Shown: positions 26,283-35,137, numbered from the stretch's first letter. The stretch: DNA of 64,000 bases from RYN-122 sp963761655 (GCA_963761655.1 CAVXHI010000010.1:62001-126000); one strand, 5' to 3'. The notes: generated by a model from the letters alone, not told the origin. Numbers and translations are program-made.

Positions 26283-27998
26283 GTGACCCGCGTGGCCCTC
26301 CTCCCTGCCCCAGGACCCACCACGCGCTCGCTGCGCACCGCCCTGCTCGGGCTCGGGCTCGTCCTCGCGCTGCTGTGCGTGGTCGAGCTCGCACTGCTCA
26401 CCGACCGGCCGGTCGCGCCGTTCTGGATCCTCTCGCTGTTCGTCGTGCAGGCGGTCCTGTGGTGCGGCACCGGACTGCTGGCCTGGAGCCGACGGCCGAG
26501 CAACCGGACGGGTCCGCTGCTGGTGGCCGCCGGCGTGTCCTACCTCCTGGCCGCCCTCGGCAACACGGCGCTCGGACCGGTGACGGTCCTGGGCGTCCTG
26601 CTGGGCTCGCTGCCCCTCGCACTCAACATCCACGTCGTGCTCGCCTTCCCGTCCGGGCGCCTGCAGCGCGGCTGGGTGCGGCGCGGGGTCGCGGCTGTCT
26701 ACGCGCTCACCCTGCTCGCACGGCTCCCGCAGCGGCTCTTCGCGCCCGACGGCGCGCTGATGCTGACCGACGCACCCGGTCTCGCCCGGCTGACTCCGCC
26801 GCTGCAGGCGTGCGGGCGACTGATCGGCGTCAGCCTCGCCGTCGTGCTGCTGCTGCGGCTGCGGGCGACACCACCGGCGCAGCGGCGCACCCTCGGCGCG
26901 CTCTACGCCTACGGGGCGGCGTCGATCGTGGCGGTGAACTTCGCCAGTCAGCTGCAGGTGCTGTTCGGCCTCAGCGACCCGACCCGCTTCGTGATGCAGG
27001 TCGCCGCGCTCGCCGTCATCCCGGTGGCCTTCACGGCGGTCCTGCTCCGAGGTGGCTTCGCCCGGGCAGGCGCGGTCGAGGAGCTCGGAACGCTGCTGCG
27101 CGAAGACCGGACGACGCAGACCCAGGACGTGCTCGCCCGGGTGCTCGGTGACCCGTCGCTCGAGCTCCTCCACTGGCTTCCCGACGAGAAGTTGTGGGTA
27201 GACGGCACAGGGCGTCCCCGCAGCCCTTCGGCCTCCCCTGAGCGCGGCCAGGTGGAGGTCTCGGTCGGGTCGGACCGGCTCGGCGCCCTGACCTACGACG
27301 CTGTGCTGCTGCCCGACCCCGAGCTGGTCCGCCTCGCGGCCGGGCCTGCCGGTCTCGCGCTCGAGGCCGAGCGCCTGACGGTGGAGCTCCGCCGCTCCCG
27401 TGCCCGTCTGGTCGCCGCCGCCGACGACGAACGTCGGCGCCTGGCCCGCGACCTGCACGACGGCATGCAGGTGCGCCTCGTGCTGCTGGCGTTGGAAGCA
27501 GGGACGCTCGCCGCTGCTGCGAGCGGGAACGACGCCGACACGCTGCAGCGGCTCCGGCGCAGCATCGACGAGGCCGCCGCCGAGCTCCGGCGCACGGTGC
27601 ACGCACTCGTCCCCGCCGCCCTCGTCGAGCGCGGGCTCGTCCCGGCGGTCGAGGACCTGGTGGACCGGATGCCCCTGCCGGCCCACCTCGACCTGCGGCC
27701 CGTCCCGGACGACCTGTCACCGGTGGTCGTGACCACCGCCTGGTTCGTCGTCTCCGAAGGCCTGACCAACGCTCTCAAGCACGCGAAGGCGTCCCGGCTG
27801 GACGTCGAGCTGGGCGCGGCCGACGGACACCTGGTCGTCGTGGTGCGCGACGACGGCGTCGGTGGAGCCTCGCTGACCGAGGGCAGCGGGCTGCGCGGCC
27901 TGGTCGACCGGCTCGACGTCGTCGGTGGCCGGCTGCACGTCACGAGCACGACGGGCACAGGCACCCGGCTGCGCGCCGAGATCCCGTGGGCCGCCTAG
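26283..27998 (+). CDS. Membrane sensor histidine kinase (NarL/LiaS class)
   Basis: The 571-residue product has an N-terminal membrane region with about six to eight helices (RTALLGLGLVLALLCVVELA, WILSLFVVQAVLWCGTGLLA and others), then a linker. The HisKA_3 dimerisation helix has the phospho-acceptor His in ERRRLARDLHDGMQVRLVLL. The HATPase domain has SEGLTNALKHAKASRLDVEL (N box), VVRDDGVGGA (G1) and GLRGLVDRLDVVGGRLHVTS (G2). The GTG at 26283 sits 31 bases after the collagen-like gene. The stop overlaps the regulator start. The signal sensed is unknown; control of the collagen-like genes is possible. Confidence 0.88.
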   Translation: MTRVALLPAPGPTTRSLRTALLGLGLVLALLCVVELALLTDRPVAPFWILSLFVVQAVLWCGTGLLAWSRRPSNRTGPLLVAAGVSYLLAALGNTALGPVTVLGVLLGSLPLALNIHVVLAFPSGRLQRGWVRRGVAAVYALTLLARLPQRLFAPDGALMLTDAPGLARLTPPLQACGRLIGVSLAVVLLLRLRATPPAQRRTLGALYAYGAASIVAVNFASQLQVLFGLSDPTRFVMQVAALAVIPVAFTAVLLRGGFARAGAVEELGTLLREDRTTQTQDVLARVLGDPSLELLHWLPDEKLWVDGTGRPRSPSASPERGQVEVSVGSDRLGALTYDAVLLPDPELVRLAAGPAGLALEAERLTVELRRSRARLVAAADDERRRLARDLHDGMQVRLVLLALEAGTLAAAASGNDADTLQRLRRSIDEAAAELRRTVHALVPAALVERGLVPAVEDLVDRMPLPAHLDLRPVPDDLSPVVVTTAWFVVSEGLTNALKHAKASRLDVELGAADGHLVVVVRDDGVGGASLTEGSGLRGLVDRLDVVGGRLHVTSTTGTGTRLRAEIPWAA

Positions 27999-28639
27999 TG
28001 CGCATCGTCGTCGCCGAGGACGAGGCCCTGCTGCGGCGGGGCCTCGTCCTGCTGCTGGCACAGGCTGGGCACGAGGTGGTGGGCGAGGCCGGCGATGCCG
28101 ACGCCCTCAGGCGCCTCGTCGACACTGAACACCCGGACCTGCTGGTGACCGACATCCGGATGCCCCCGCACGGCACGGACGACGGCCTGCTCGCCGCGCT
28201 CGAGGTGCGGACGCGGCACCCCGGGACCGGCATCGTCGTGCTGTCGCAGCACGTGCAGCGCAGCTATGCGCGCGAGCTGCTGGCGCACTGCTCGACCAGC
28301 GTCGGCTACCTCCTCAAGCAGCGGGTCGCCGACGTGAGCCAGTTCCTCGCCGACCTGCAGGCCGTGGCCGACGGCGCCATCGTGCTGGACCCCGAGGTCG
28401 TCGAGCTCGCGCTGTCACGCGCTCAGGGCGACGTCGGGCTGGAGCGGCTCACTGAGCGCCAGCGGGAGGTGCTCGGTCTGATGGCACAGGGACGGAGCAA
28501 CGCCTGGATCGCGCGTGCGCTGTTCGTGTCGGAGAAGGCGGTCGTCGTCCATGCGTCGAACATCTACACAGCTCTCGGCCTGCCGCCGAGCAGCGACGAC
28601 CACCGCCGCGTGCTCGCGGTGCTGAGGCTGCTCGGGTGA
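27998..28639 (+). CDS. LuxR-class response regulator, partner of the adjacent kinase
   Basis: The product is about 213 residues. Receiver: VRIVVAEDEALLRRGLVLLL (acidic pair), HPDLLVTDIRMPPHGTDDGL (phospho-acceptor Asp), then VVLSQHVQRSYA and VGYLLKQRVADVSQF (Lys). C-terminal LuxR HTH: LTERQREVLGLMAQGRSNAW, IARALFVSEKAVVVHASNIY. I chose the GTG at 27998, which overlaps the kinase stop (TAGTG); an in-frame GTG at 27986 would add four residues. It is a canonical partner pair with the kinase. Targets are unknown. Confidence 0.88.
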   Translation: MRIVVAEDEALLRRGLVLLLAQAGHEVVGEAGDADALRRLVDTEHPDLLVTDIRMPPHGTDDGLLAALEVRTRHPGTGIVVLSQHVQRSYARELLAHCSTSVGYLLKQRVADVSQFLADLQAVADGAIVLDPEVVELALSRAQGDVGLERLTERQREVLGLMAQGRSNAWIARALFVSEKAVVVHASNIYTALGLPPSSDDHRRVLAVLRLLG

Positions 28640-28646
28640 GCCGCCG

Positions 28647-29606
28647 TCAGCCGACCGCGAGCTCGCCCAGCACCGTGCTGTAGCCCGCCTCGGCCCGCTC
28701 AGCCGCCGCGTCGTCCTCGCCCGCCCGCAGGGCCGCCACGAGCACGCGCCACAGCTGGTCGGAGTGCCGGTCGATGGCCAGCCCACGGCGCGCGGCAGCC
28801 GCGGCAGCCGCGGTCTTCCCACGCCGGTACCGCAGGACCGCCAGCTCGTGCGCTGCCCCCGCCATCCGCACCCGCCACTGCTCCCGCGGCTCGACGACCC
28901 AGTCGGCCGGGCCCTCCTCGACCAGAAGGTCGCCGGCGTAGAGGTCGAGGACGGCGGCATAGTCGCCGTCCACGTCTGCGGTCGGGTCCGAGGCGACGCG
29001 GCGAGCGCGTTCCAGGGCCGCGTCGGCGAGCGCGACGTCGGTGACGACCGCCTCGGTAGCGAGCCGGTAGGCCGCCCCCTCGCGGCTCAGCGCACCGGCG
29101 GCCGGGGTCGAGGCCAGCACGGAGCGTACGGACGACAGGGTCGTCAGCATCGACCGTGCCGCCGACACCTGGTCGGTCTCGGGCCACAGCGACGCGAGCA
29201 GCACCTCACGGTGCAGCGGACGACCACCCTGCAGCGCCAGCAGGCGCAGCACGCTCCGGGCACGCGGGCGCAGCCCCGACAGCGGCAGCGGCCGCCCGTC
29301 GACGACCAGGGAGAACGCGCCGAAGCAGGTCGCCCGGGCGGGTGCCTCAGGGGCGCGGGCGACGTCCTCGCGGGTGGCCGCACCGTGCCGGCTGGCGAGG
29401 GAGACAGCGGCCCGCCGCAGGTCGGCAGCCGCCCCCGCGTCGCCGTCGCGGTCGGCCTGCGCCGCCTCCACCCGCAGGTCGTCGAGCAGCGCCCGCATCC
29501 GCGCGTCCGGCCCGGCCTGCCGCGGGACGAGGCGCGGCGGCGCGGTGTCGATCGCGCCCGTGCCGCCTCGAACGCCCTGCATGTCCGGAACCCCCCAGTT
29601 CGCCAT
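28647..29606 (-). CDS. Bacterial transcriptional activator domain (BTAD/SARP-like) regulator
   Basis: The product is about 319 residues. A central winged-helix-like part (TCFGAFSLVVDGRPLPLSGL, RPRARSVLRLLALQGGRPLH, EVLLASLWPETDQVSAARSM) is followed by a helical BTAD region (VLDLYAGDLLVEEGPADWVV and AAAARRGLAIDRHSDQLWRV). This is typical of SARP/AfsR-type activators without an ATPase domain. The start is uncertain: ATG at 29606 is used, ATG at 29582 has a G-rich tract upstream, and the frame opens at 29663. It lies at the edge of the eCIS locus on the same strand as the next membrane protein, so it may regulate the system. Confidence 0.75.
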   Translation of the reverse strand: MANWGVPDMQGVRGGTGAIDTAPPRLVPRQAGPDARMRALLDDLRVEAAQADRDGDAGAAADLRRAAVSLASRHGAATREDVARAPEAPARATCFGAFSLVVDGRPLPLSGLRPRARSVLRLLALQGGRPLHREVLLASLWPETDQVSAARSMLTTLSSVRSVLASTPAAGALSREGAAYRLATEAVVTDVALADAALERARRVASDPTADVDGDYAAVLDLYAGDLLVEEGPADWVVEPREQWRVRMAGAAHELAVLRYRRGKTAAAAAAARRGLAIDRHSDQLWRVLVAALRAGEDDAAAERAEAGYSTVLGELAVG

Positions 29607-29646
29607 GCAATGACACAACCGCACGAGACCGCACCGGGCACTAGAC

Positions 29647-31047
29647 CTAGGTACCTGTCCCACCGTCAGGTCCCGCCGTGCGGGCCGCAGGCAGGGGGTC
29701 GGCCGTGCGGGCCGGCTGGGGGGCTGCGGCCGGAGCCGGCGCGACCGCCCCGGGCGACGGGGGCGGGGTGGTCACCGGTACGGGCCGGGCCGTCCCCGTC
29801 AGCAGCAGCGCGGCGTCACACGGGTCCCCCTCGGGGTTGCGGCAGACGACCGAGAACTGGACGGTCGACGCCGGACCGAACAGCACCGGCGACGGCAGCT
29901 GGAAGACCTGGGTGTCGCCGAGGCGGGCCGTGACCAGGGCGACGCCGTCGCGCAGCAGTGCCATCTCCCCGCGGTCGCCGTTCGGCTGCAGCACGAAGCC
30001 GTCCAGTGACAGCGCCTGTCCCGGTCCGATGCGCAGGAACGGGGCCGTCGAGGCTCCGCTGACCTGGAGCCGCGCGGTGAAGGGGCTGGCGCCGGCTCTC
30101 GGTACCGGCACCGGGGCCGCGGCACGGGTCGCAGCACCGCTCGGGACGGCCTTCGCCTGCGCCAGCGCCTCCTCGGCGGCCCGCCGGGCCGCCTCGGCGT
30201 CGGCCGCCGCCTCGCGCGCGGTGTCGTTGGCCGGCGCGAGCGCCTGCTCGGCGGCTGCCTTCTCCGCCTCGGTCGCGGCTCCGCCCCCGGTGGAGGCGCG
30301 CACCAGCGACGGTCCGATCAGCAGCAGCGCGAGCAGCGCCGCCCCGAGCAGGGCGAACCGCGTGGCCACCCGCGGCAGGGACTGCGGCAGCACCGCCCGC
30401 CGGTCCAGCGTCCCGGCGAGCTCCAGCGGCGAGGTCTGACCGGGTACCGCGACCAGGGCGAGGAAGCCCTTGGCCTGGTCCGGCCCACGCCAGTAGGTGC
30501 TCTGACCGCGGACCAGCAGGGTCGCGAAGGTCGCGCTGCCCGGGAGGCAGTCGAGCTGCGACTGGCCGATCGCGAGGGCGAGGTCCTGGTCCGGGTCGTA
30601 GGCGTCGAGGCCCACCGTCACGGGGGCGTTCCCGCGGTTGTCCACCGCGACGACGAACCGCGCCGTACGCCTCCCCCGGGCCGTGCGGGACCGGGGGACG
30701 AGCTCTGCCGTCACGTCCATGAACGGCCGGACCTCCAGCACGGCCTCCTCGACACAGCTGCCGGCGGGGTCCTCCCGGCACTGCGCCCGCAGCCCGAGCA
30801 CGGTCAGACCGGTCGTCGTGCTGCTGGCCCGCGGAGGCGCGACGCGCAGCTCGACCTCGCGCCGACGCCCGGGCAGGAGCCGGACCTCCGGTGGCTCCAC
30901 CCGCGCCCAGCCGTCAGGCAGCCCGACGACGTCGAGAGCGATGGCGTCGACGACGACGCCCGTGTTGGTGACCACGACCGTCACGGTCAGCGTCTCGCCG
31001 GGCACGACCTCGAGCGAGGTGTCCGCGAGGACGACGGTGGCGCTCAT
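29647..31047 (-). CDS. eCIS-associated membrane protein with Ig-like N-terminal domains
   Basis: The 466-residue product has N-terminal beta domains (TSLEVVPGETLTVTVVVTNT, then GWARVEPPEVRLLPGRRREV and FVVAVDNRGNAPVTVGLDAY), like NPCBM-associated or alpha-galactosidase-type Ig folds. One membrane helix follows at about residues 230-250 (RFALLGAALLALLLIGPSLV), then an Ala/Glu helix (EKAAAEQALAPANDTAREAA) and a C-terminal beta domain with two Cys. Similar proteins called hydrolytic protein are frequent in actinobacterial eCIS loci, as I recall; no catalytic motif is visible. It is divergent from the LuxR-type gene, with operator-like site A between. Confidence 0.68.
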   Translation of the reverse strand: MSATVVLADTSLEVVPGETLTVTVVVTNTGVVVDAIALDVVGLPDGWARVEPPEVRLLPGRRREVELRVAPPRASSTTTGLTVLGLRAQCREDPAGSCVEEAVLEVRPFMDVTAELVPRSRTARGRRTARFVVAVDNRGNAPVTVGLDAYDPDQDLALAIGQSQLDCLPGSATFATLLVRGQSTYWRGPDQAKGFLALVAVPGQTSPLELAGTLDRRAVLPQSLPRVATRFALLGAALLALLLIGPSLVRASTGGGAATEAEKAAAEQALAPANDTAREAAADAEAARRAAEEALAQAKAVPSGAATRAAAPVPVPRAGASPFTARLQVSGASTAPFLRIGPGQALSLDGFVLQPNGDRGEMALLRDGVALVTARLGDTQVFQLPSPVLFGPASTVQFSVVCRNPEGDPCDAALLLTGTARPVPVTTPPPSPGAVAPAPAAAPQPARTADPLPAARTAGPDGGTGT

Positions 31048-31092
31048 GGGACCAGCCTGGACGTCCCTGACGGGACCTGGAGCTCTGTGCGG

Positions 31093-31108
31093 CTGCCCCT
31101 TCGGGCAG
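31093..31108. promoter_or_regulatory. eCIS operator-like palindrome, site A
   Basis: CTGCCCCTTCGGGCAG is a perfect inverted repeat with 6-base arms, 86 bases before the LuxR-type regulator gene and 45 bases before the divergent membrane-protein gene. It fits the 14-base consensus TGCCYCTWSRGGCA shared with sites B, C and D. Because it precedes a DNA-binding regulator it may mediate autoregulation. Confidence 0.7.
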
Positions 31109-31194
31109 GCGCCCGTGCCCGTTGTGCCGCTGTTGACGGCCGGACGTTTGCCTCAGTGACGAGCCCGCCCCGGGCGCTCGAGGAGGAGGACCCC

Positions 31195-31839
31195 GTGTCG
31201 GTGCCGTCGGTCGTGGTCGAGCTGGTCCGCGTCGTCGTCCTCGCAGACGACCCCGTCTCCCGCGGCGGCGTCGTGTCGGGGCTGCGCGAAGTGCGCACGC
31301 TGCACGTCGTCGACGACCGCGAAGCCGCACGCGCCGACGTCGTCGTCTGCGTCGCCGACGACCCGGCCCGCGCGGCCCTGCTCGTCCGGCAGGTGCTCGC
31401 CTCCGGCGCCCGCCGGGCCGTCGCCGTCGTCGGCGCACTGGACGACGCCGCCCTCCTCGCTCTCGTCGAGGCCGGCGCGTGCGGCCTGCTGCGGCGCAGC
31501 GACGCGACCCCCGAGGCCCTCGCGCACGCGGTCCGCTGCGCCGACGACGGCGACGGCACCCTTCCCCCGGACCTGCTCGGCCGGCTCCTCGGCCACGTGC
31601 AGCGCCTCGGCCGCGACGTCCTCGCCCCCCGCGGACTCACCTCGTCCGGGCTCACCACGCGGGAGAGCCAGGTGCTGCAGCTGCTCGCCGACGGCGAGGA
31701 CACGCACGGCATCGCCCGGCAGCTGGCCTACAGCGAGCGCACCGTGAAGAACGTCGTGCACGACCTCACCACCCGGCTCGGCGTCCGCAACCGCACCCAG
31801 GCCGTCGCGCACGCGCTGCGCCAGGGCCTCATCACGTGA
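31195..31839 (+). CDS. LuxR/NarL-type regulator with atypical receiver, intact copy
   Basis: The 214-residue product has an N-terminal receiver-like fold (VRVVVLADDPVSRGGVVSGL). The phospho-acceptor position reads ARADVVVCVADDPARAALLV, without the usual D-x-x-MPG loop, so phosphorylation is doubtful. The C-terminal HTH is complete: LTTRESQVLQLLADGEDTHG, IARQLAYSERTVKNVVHDLT, TRLGVRNRTQAVAHALRQGL. GTG at 31195 follows GAGGAGGAGGA, a strong ribosome site. A nearly identical but broken copy lies at 35241-35872. It is the best candidate to bind the 14-base palindromes of this locus. Confidence 0.83.
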   Translation: MSVPSVVVELVRVVVLADDPVSRGGVVSGLREVRTLHVVDDREAARADVVVCVADDPARAALLVRQVLASGARRAVAVVGALDDAALLALVEAGACGLLRRSDATPEALAHAVRCADDGDGTLPPDLLGRLLGHVQRLGRDVLAPRGLTSSGLTTRESQVLQLLADGEDTHGIARQLAYSERTVKNVVHDLTTRLGVRNRTQAVAHALRQGLIT

Positions 31840-31858
31840 TCGGCAGCGTCGACGACGC
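31836..31858 (+). pseudogene. Remnant of a duplicated DUF4255 gene start
   Basis: The 23 bases from the GTG at 31836 are identical to the first 23 bases of the DUF4255 cap-protein gene at 35869, in the same GTGA overlap with the regulator stop. The match then ends. This shows that a segment carrying the regulator plus the beginning of the cap gene was duplicated. The remaining 80 bases to the ATPase stop at 31939 show no other feature. Confidence 0.75.
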
Positions 31859-31938
31859 CGTCAGGGGAGCAGGTCCGCCCGGCACCGAGGCACCGGCCTG
31901 GTCGTGCACGGACGGGGTCAGGCCCGGAGCACCTGAGC

Positions 31939-33689
31939 TCACGCGGGGCGCGGCGAGCGGACGGTGGAGCCCACCGGGGCGAGGCGGCCGAGCTTGCGGT
32001 ACTCGTCCTCGACCGCCTCGACGAGCCGCAGCTGTGTCACGAACCCGTCCCGAGCCGAGGCGTGCGCCGCAGCGACCGCTGCGTTGCGGATGTCGCCGCC
32101 GGCGAGCAGGTAGCAGCTCGCCAGCATGCCCAGGTCCACGTCCTCGTGCAGCGGGGCTGCGCCGAGCGACAGGGCCCACAGGCGTCGCCGCGCGTCCGCG
32201 TCCGGCTCGTCGAACTGGACGACGACATCCACGCGCCGGCTGACCGCCTCGTCGAGGTTCGAGGCGAGGTTCGTGGCCAGCACCGCGAGGCCGTCGAAGT
32301 CCTCGAGGCGCTGCAGCAGGAACGCGACCTGGAGGTTGGCGTACCGGTCGTTGGCGTCGCTCACCTGGCCGCGCTTGGCGAACAGCGCGTCGGCCTCGTC
32401 GAAGAACAGCACCGCTTGCACGCCCGCCGCCTCGCGGAAGACGGCGTCCAGGTTCTTCTCCGTCTCTCCCACGTACTTGTCGACGACGGTCGCGAGGTCG
32501 ACGGCGAAGACCATCAGGCCCAGGTCCGGGCGATGACCTCCACTGCCAGGGTCTTGCCCGTCCCCGGTGGACCGCCGAACAGGGCGACCGTCCCGCGTCG
32601 CGTCGCCGACCGCCCGCCCACGGCCCACCCCCGAACGATCTCCTTCGAGCGCACCCGCTCGACGACCTGCTGCAGCTGTCGGCGCGGCAGGGCGGGCAGC
32701 ACCAGGTCGTCCCACGACGCCACCGGCTCGATCGCGCGCGCGAGCCGGGTCAAGGCACCGGTGCTCTCCTCGCGCGCCGCCGCCAGCAGGGCGTCCGCCG
32801 ACGTGCTCCCCTCGAGGGCCGCGCGCTCCACGGCACGGACGACCTGGACCGGGCGGAGCTCCTGCGCGACGAGGTCGCCCGGCAGCGCACCCGCCTCGCG
32901 ACCGTCACCGAGGACGTCGAGCCACAGTGCCGCCCGCTGCTGTCCCGTCCAGTCCTCGGCGACGAGCTGCACGGGCGGCACACGGACCAGCGTGGGCCCC
33001 CAGTGCGCGCTGCCCGTCAACACGACGGGGGTCATCGGCTCAGCCAGCAGGCGCAGGCCGCGGGGGGCGTCCTGCACCAGCGCGTCGTAGGGCGACAGCA
33101 CGAGGCCGAGGCCGAGCAGCAGCGCGTCGAGCAGGGCGTGTGCCACGGCCTGCTCGAGGTCTTCGCCGGGCAGCGCCAGCGACAGGTCGAGGGCCAGGCA
33201 ACCCCAGCCGGCCTGCTCCATCGCCGCTGCCGCGGCTGCGGAGGCCAGTCCTCCCGGGCGCTCGCGCACGACGACGACGCGGTCGGCGACCTCCAGCGCA
33301 GACGCGATGCGCCGGCTCGTGCCGCACGTGAGGAGCGGCACGCGCAGGGACAGGGGCTGGAGGTCGGCGTGGAGCCCGTCATCTCCCGCCAGCCAGCGCA
33401 GGACGCGCGGCGCCGGCCGCACCTCCGCCCGGGCGAGCGGCACCGCGTCGGGCACCTGGACCAGTCCTGTCGAGACCAGGGCGCTGCCGGGTCCCAGCAA
33501 CGTCTGGAGCAGCTCGGGCGCCGTCCCCGTGCTGCGCAGCAGTTCCACGGCCGTCGACGCACCGTCGACCCCTGCGAGCTCCGGGGTGCACAGGTGTCGG
33601 AGCAGTGAGACCGCGAGGTCGTCGAGCCGCGCCCGCGCCTGCAGGCCGACGAGACGTCGGACCCAGGGCTGCTCCGCGTCAGGCTCCAC
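31939..33689 (-). CDS. Second eCIS AAA+ ATPase, broken by one apparent frameshift
   Basis: The N-terminal part (GTG at 33689) has a helical, Leu-rich region and ends with VASWDDLVLPALPRRQLQQV and the Walker A GGPPGTGKTLAVEVIAR. After a frame change near 32527 (one missing G) it continues LGLMVFAVDLATVVDKYVGE, TEKNLDAVFREAAGVQAVLF, FDEADALFAKRGQVSDANDR (Walker B) and sensor region LAVLATNLASNLDEAVSRRV. About 580 residues when joined. It is paralogous to the ATPase at 36438-38177 (WDDLVLP, KYxGETEKNL, FFDEADALF shared). eCIS loci usually carry one such ATPase, thought to aid assembly or disassembly. It is divergent from cargo module 1. Confidence 0.83.
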
Positions 33690-33730
33690 CCGCGCACTGT
33701 GCCTGCGCGGGTCGGGTCACCGACGGGGAC

Positions 33731-33744
33731 TGCCTGAAGAGGCA
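33731..33744. promoter_or_regulatory. eCIS operator-like palindrome, site B
   Basis: TGCCTGAAGAGGCA (perfect 5-base arms) lies in the divergent gap between the second ATPase gene (41 bases away) and cargo module 1 (107 bases away). Its complement, TGCCTCTTCAGGCA, fits TGCCYCTWSRGGCA exactly. Two further inverted repeats follow: CACACC/GGTGTG (33745-33763) and the palindrome CTACGCGTAG (33770-33779). The gap is thus dense in possible regulatory sites. Confidence 0.68.
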
Positions 33745-33851
33745 CACACCTCGCCCGGGTGTGCACCGTCTACGCGTAGGCCGCCCTCGGGCACTGGTGC
33801 CCGGCCGTGCACCCGGGCAGCATGCGGTGCCCGTCGACCAGGAGGCGACCC

Positions 33852-34289
33852 GTGCCCCCCAAGCCTGCACTCAAGCGGACCACCGCCTCGCGAGACCTGA
33901 AGGCCGCTCAGCGGCGCTCGTGGGCAGGCGCCCAGGCCCTCGGCGGTCCACGCGCCGGCGGTCCCGCTCTCGGCGCTGGGCGCGCCGCCACGCACCTGCC
34001 CGCGCCGCAGGCGAAGGCGCCGCCGGTGTACGTCGACCAGACCCCGGTCGCGCAGCCGTCGCAGGGGCAGTACATCTACCAGACCCCCAGCGGGCAGCAG
34101 GGGAGCGGCAGCGGCGCAGGAACCTCCCGTGACCTCGGGTCGGGTCTGTCCCACTACGCGAGCGGCGACGACTCCCTGCAGTACGTCACGGCTGACGACC
34201 AGTTCTTCTCCCACCAGGACCAGGGCGAGATGTCGTGGTCCGACGACGACGACGAGCTGTCCTTCAGTGACAGCGAGAGTGAGAGCTGA
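33852..34289 (+). CDS. Small eCIS-locus protein with acidic Ser/Asp tail, candidate cargo or adaptor
   Basis: The 145-residue product begins PPKPALKRTTASRDLKAAQR (basic), then a Gly/Ala/Pro/Gln-rich middle (PVYVDQTPVAQPSQGQYIYQ) and a very acidic tail (SWSDDDDELSFSDSESES). GTG at 33852 follows GGAGG by 6 bases; an in-frame GTG at 33807 lacks such a site. No known domain is recognised. The MPPK-type basic N-terminus resembles that of the large protein at 38262. It is the first gene downstream of operator-like site B and overlaps the next gene, with which it may form a unit. Confidence 0.7.
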   Translation: MPPKPALKRTTASRDLKAAQRRSWAGAQALGGPRAGGPALGAGRAATHLPAPQAKAPPVYVDQTPVAQPSQGQYIYQTPSGQQGSGSGAGTSRDLGSGLSHYASGDDSLQYVTADDQFFSHQDQGEMSWSDDDDELSFSDSESES

Positions 34290-35100
34290 GAGTGAGCCGC
34301 CAGCGCCGGCCCGGAACCTCCTCCGCTCGCCGTTCGGGAAGAAGGGCGACCGCAACTCCGAGTTCGAGCGCGACAACAGCTACTGGTCCGGGTACGACAA
34401 GAGCCGGACGTACGCGAGCAGTGACCGCGCACGGGCCCGGCAGACCGTGGGCGGCGTGGGGGGCAAGCTCACGACGCACCGCGGCAAAGCTCTGGACACC
34501 ACCAAGGGCCGGCGCACCAATGTCTCCACCACGGGGGTCCTCGACGGTGGCCAGATCTTCGCCATGGGCCCCGACGGCGCGCTCATGACCGACGACGCGC
34601 ACAGGAGGGAGACGAGGACCGACAAGCGGTTCCACCACAGCTCCTTCCTCGGCGGTGGGGACGTCGCCGCCGCGGGCGAGATCCGCGCTGTGAAGGGACA
34701 GGTCGAGGCGATCTCCGATCGCAGCGGCCACTACCGGCCACAGACGCAGCACACCTTCGAGGCGGTGAAGCAGCTGGGCGCCCTGGGCGTCCGTCCCGAG
34801 GCGCTGGACGTGCACCTGAGCGAAAAGGGTCGCGGCACCCTCGGCACGCAGCGCATCTCAGGGACGGAGCTGTACGGGTACGAGTCGCAGATGCAGGCGA
34901 ACGGGGTCCTGAAGCCGTGGGAGGGAGGTTCCGGCGTCACGGGGGTCGAGAAGGAGATCCGCCGGCGGCACGACGAGAAGGACGACGTCCTCGCCGAGCT
35001 GCGCACGAAGACGAAGGGCCGTCGCAGGGAGCTGGACAAGGCCGCGGCTCCTGAAAAGCCCGGAAGACGCAAGCCCGGCCGGCGCCGGCAGGCCCCTTGA
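34279..35100 (+). CDS. Candidate eCIS effector with HSSFLGG...SGHYRP domain
   Basis: The product is about 273 residues. The frame overlaps the end of the previous gene; GTG at 34279 (or 34267) is the likely start, giving an 11-base overlap. A conserved-looking domain spans about residues 85-200: GGQIFAMGPDGALMTDDAHR, RFHHSSFLGGGDVAAAGEIR, ISDRSGHYRPQTQHTFEAVK. From memory this signature occurs in plant IQM calmodulin-binding proteins and in assorted bacterial toxin-like proteins; its chemistry is not known to me. The C-terminus is very basic (RRKPGRRRQAP-like, seen as KPGRRKPGRRRQAP). The place between regulator and structural genes fits a cargo protein. Confidence 0.72.
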   Translation: MRAESEPPAPARNLLRSPFGKKGDRNSEFERDNSYWSGYDKSRTYASSDRARARQTVGGVGGKLTTHRGKALDTTKGRRTNVSTTGVLDGGQIFAMGPDGALMTDDAHRRETRTDKRFHHSSFLGGGDVAAAGEIRAVKGQVEAISDRSGHYRPQTQHTFEAVKQLGALGVRPEALDVHLSEKGRGTLGTQRISGTELYGYESQMQANGVLKPWEGGSGVTGVEKEIRRRHDEKDDVLAELRTKTKGRRRELDKAAAPEKPGRRKPGRRRQAP

Positions 35101-35137
35101 CGGAGCGAGCGCGTGCCTGCCCGGAGAGGTCCCTCGA

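Noticed and set aside
28647..29663. Start of the BTAD regulator at 29663
   Set aside because: It would overlap the 3' end of the upstream membrane-protein gene and adds residues unlike the family; ATG 29606 or 29582 is more likely.
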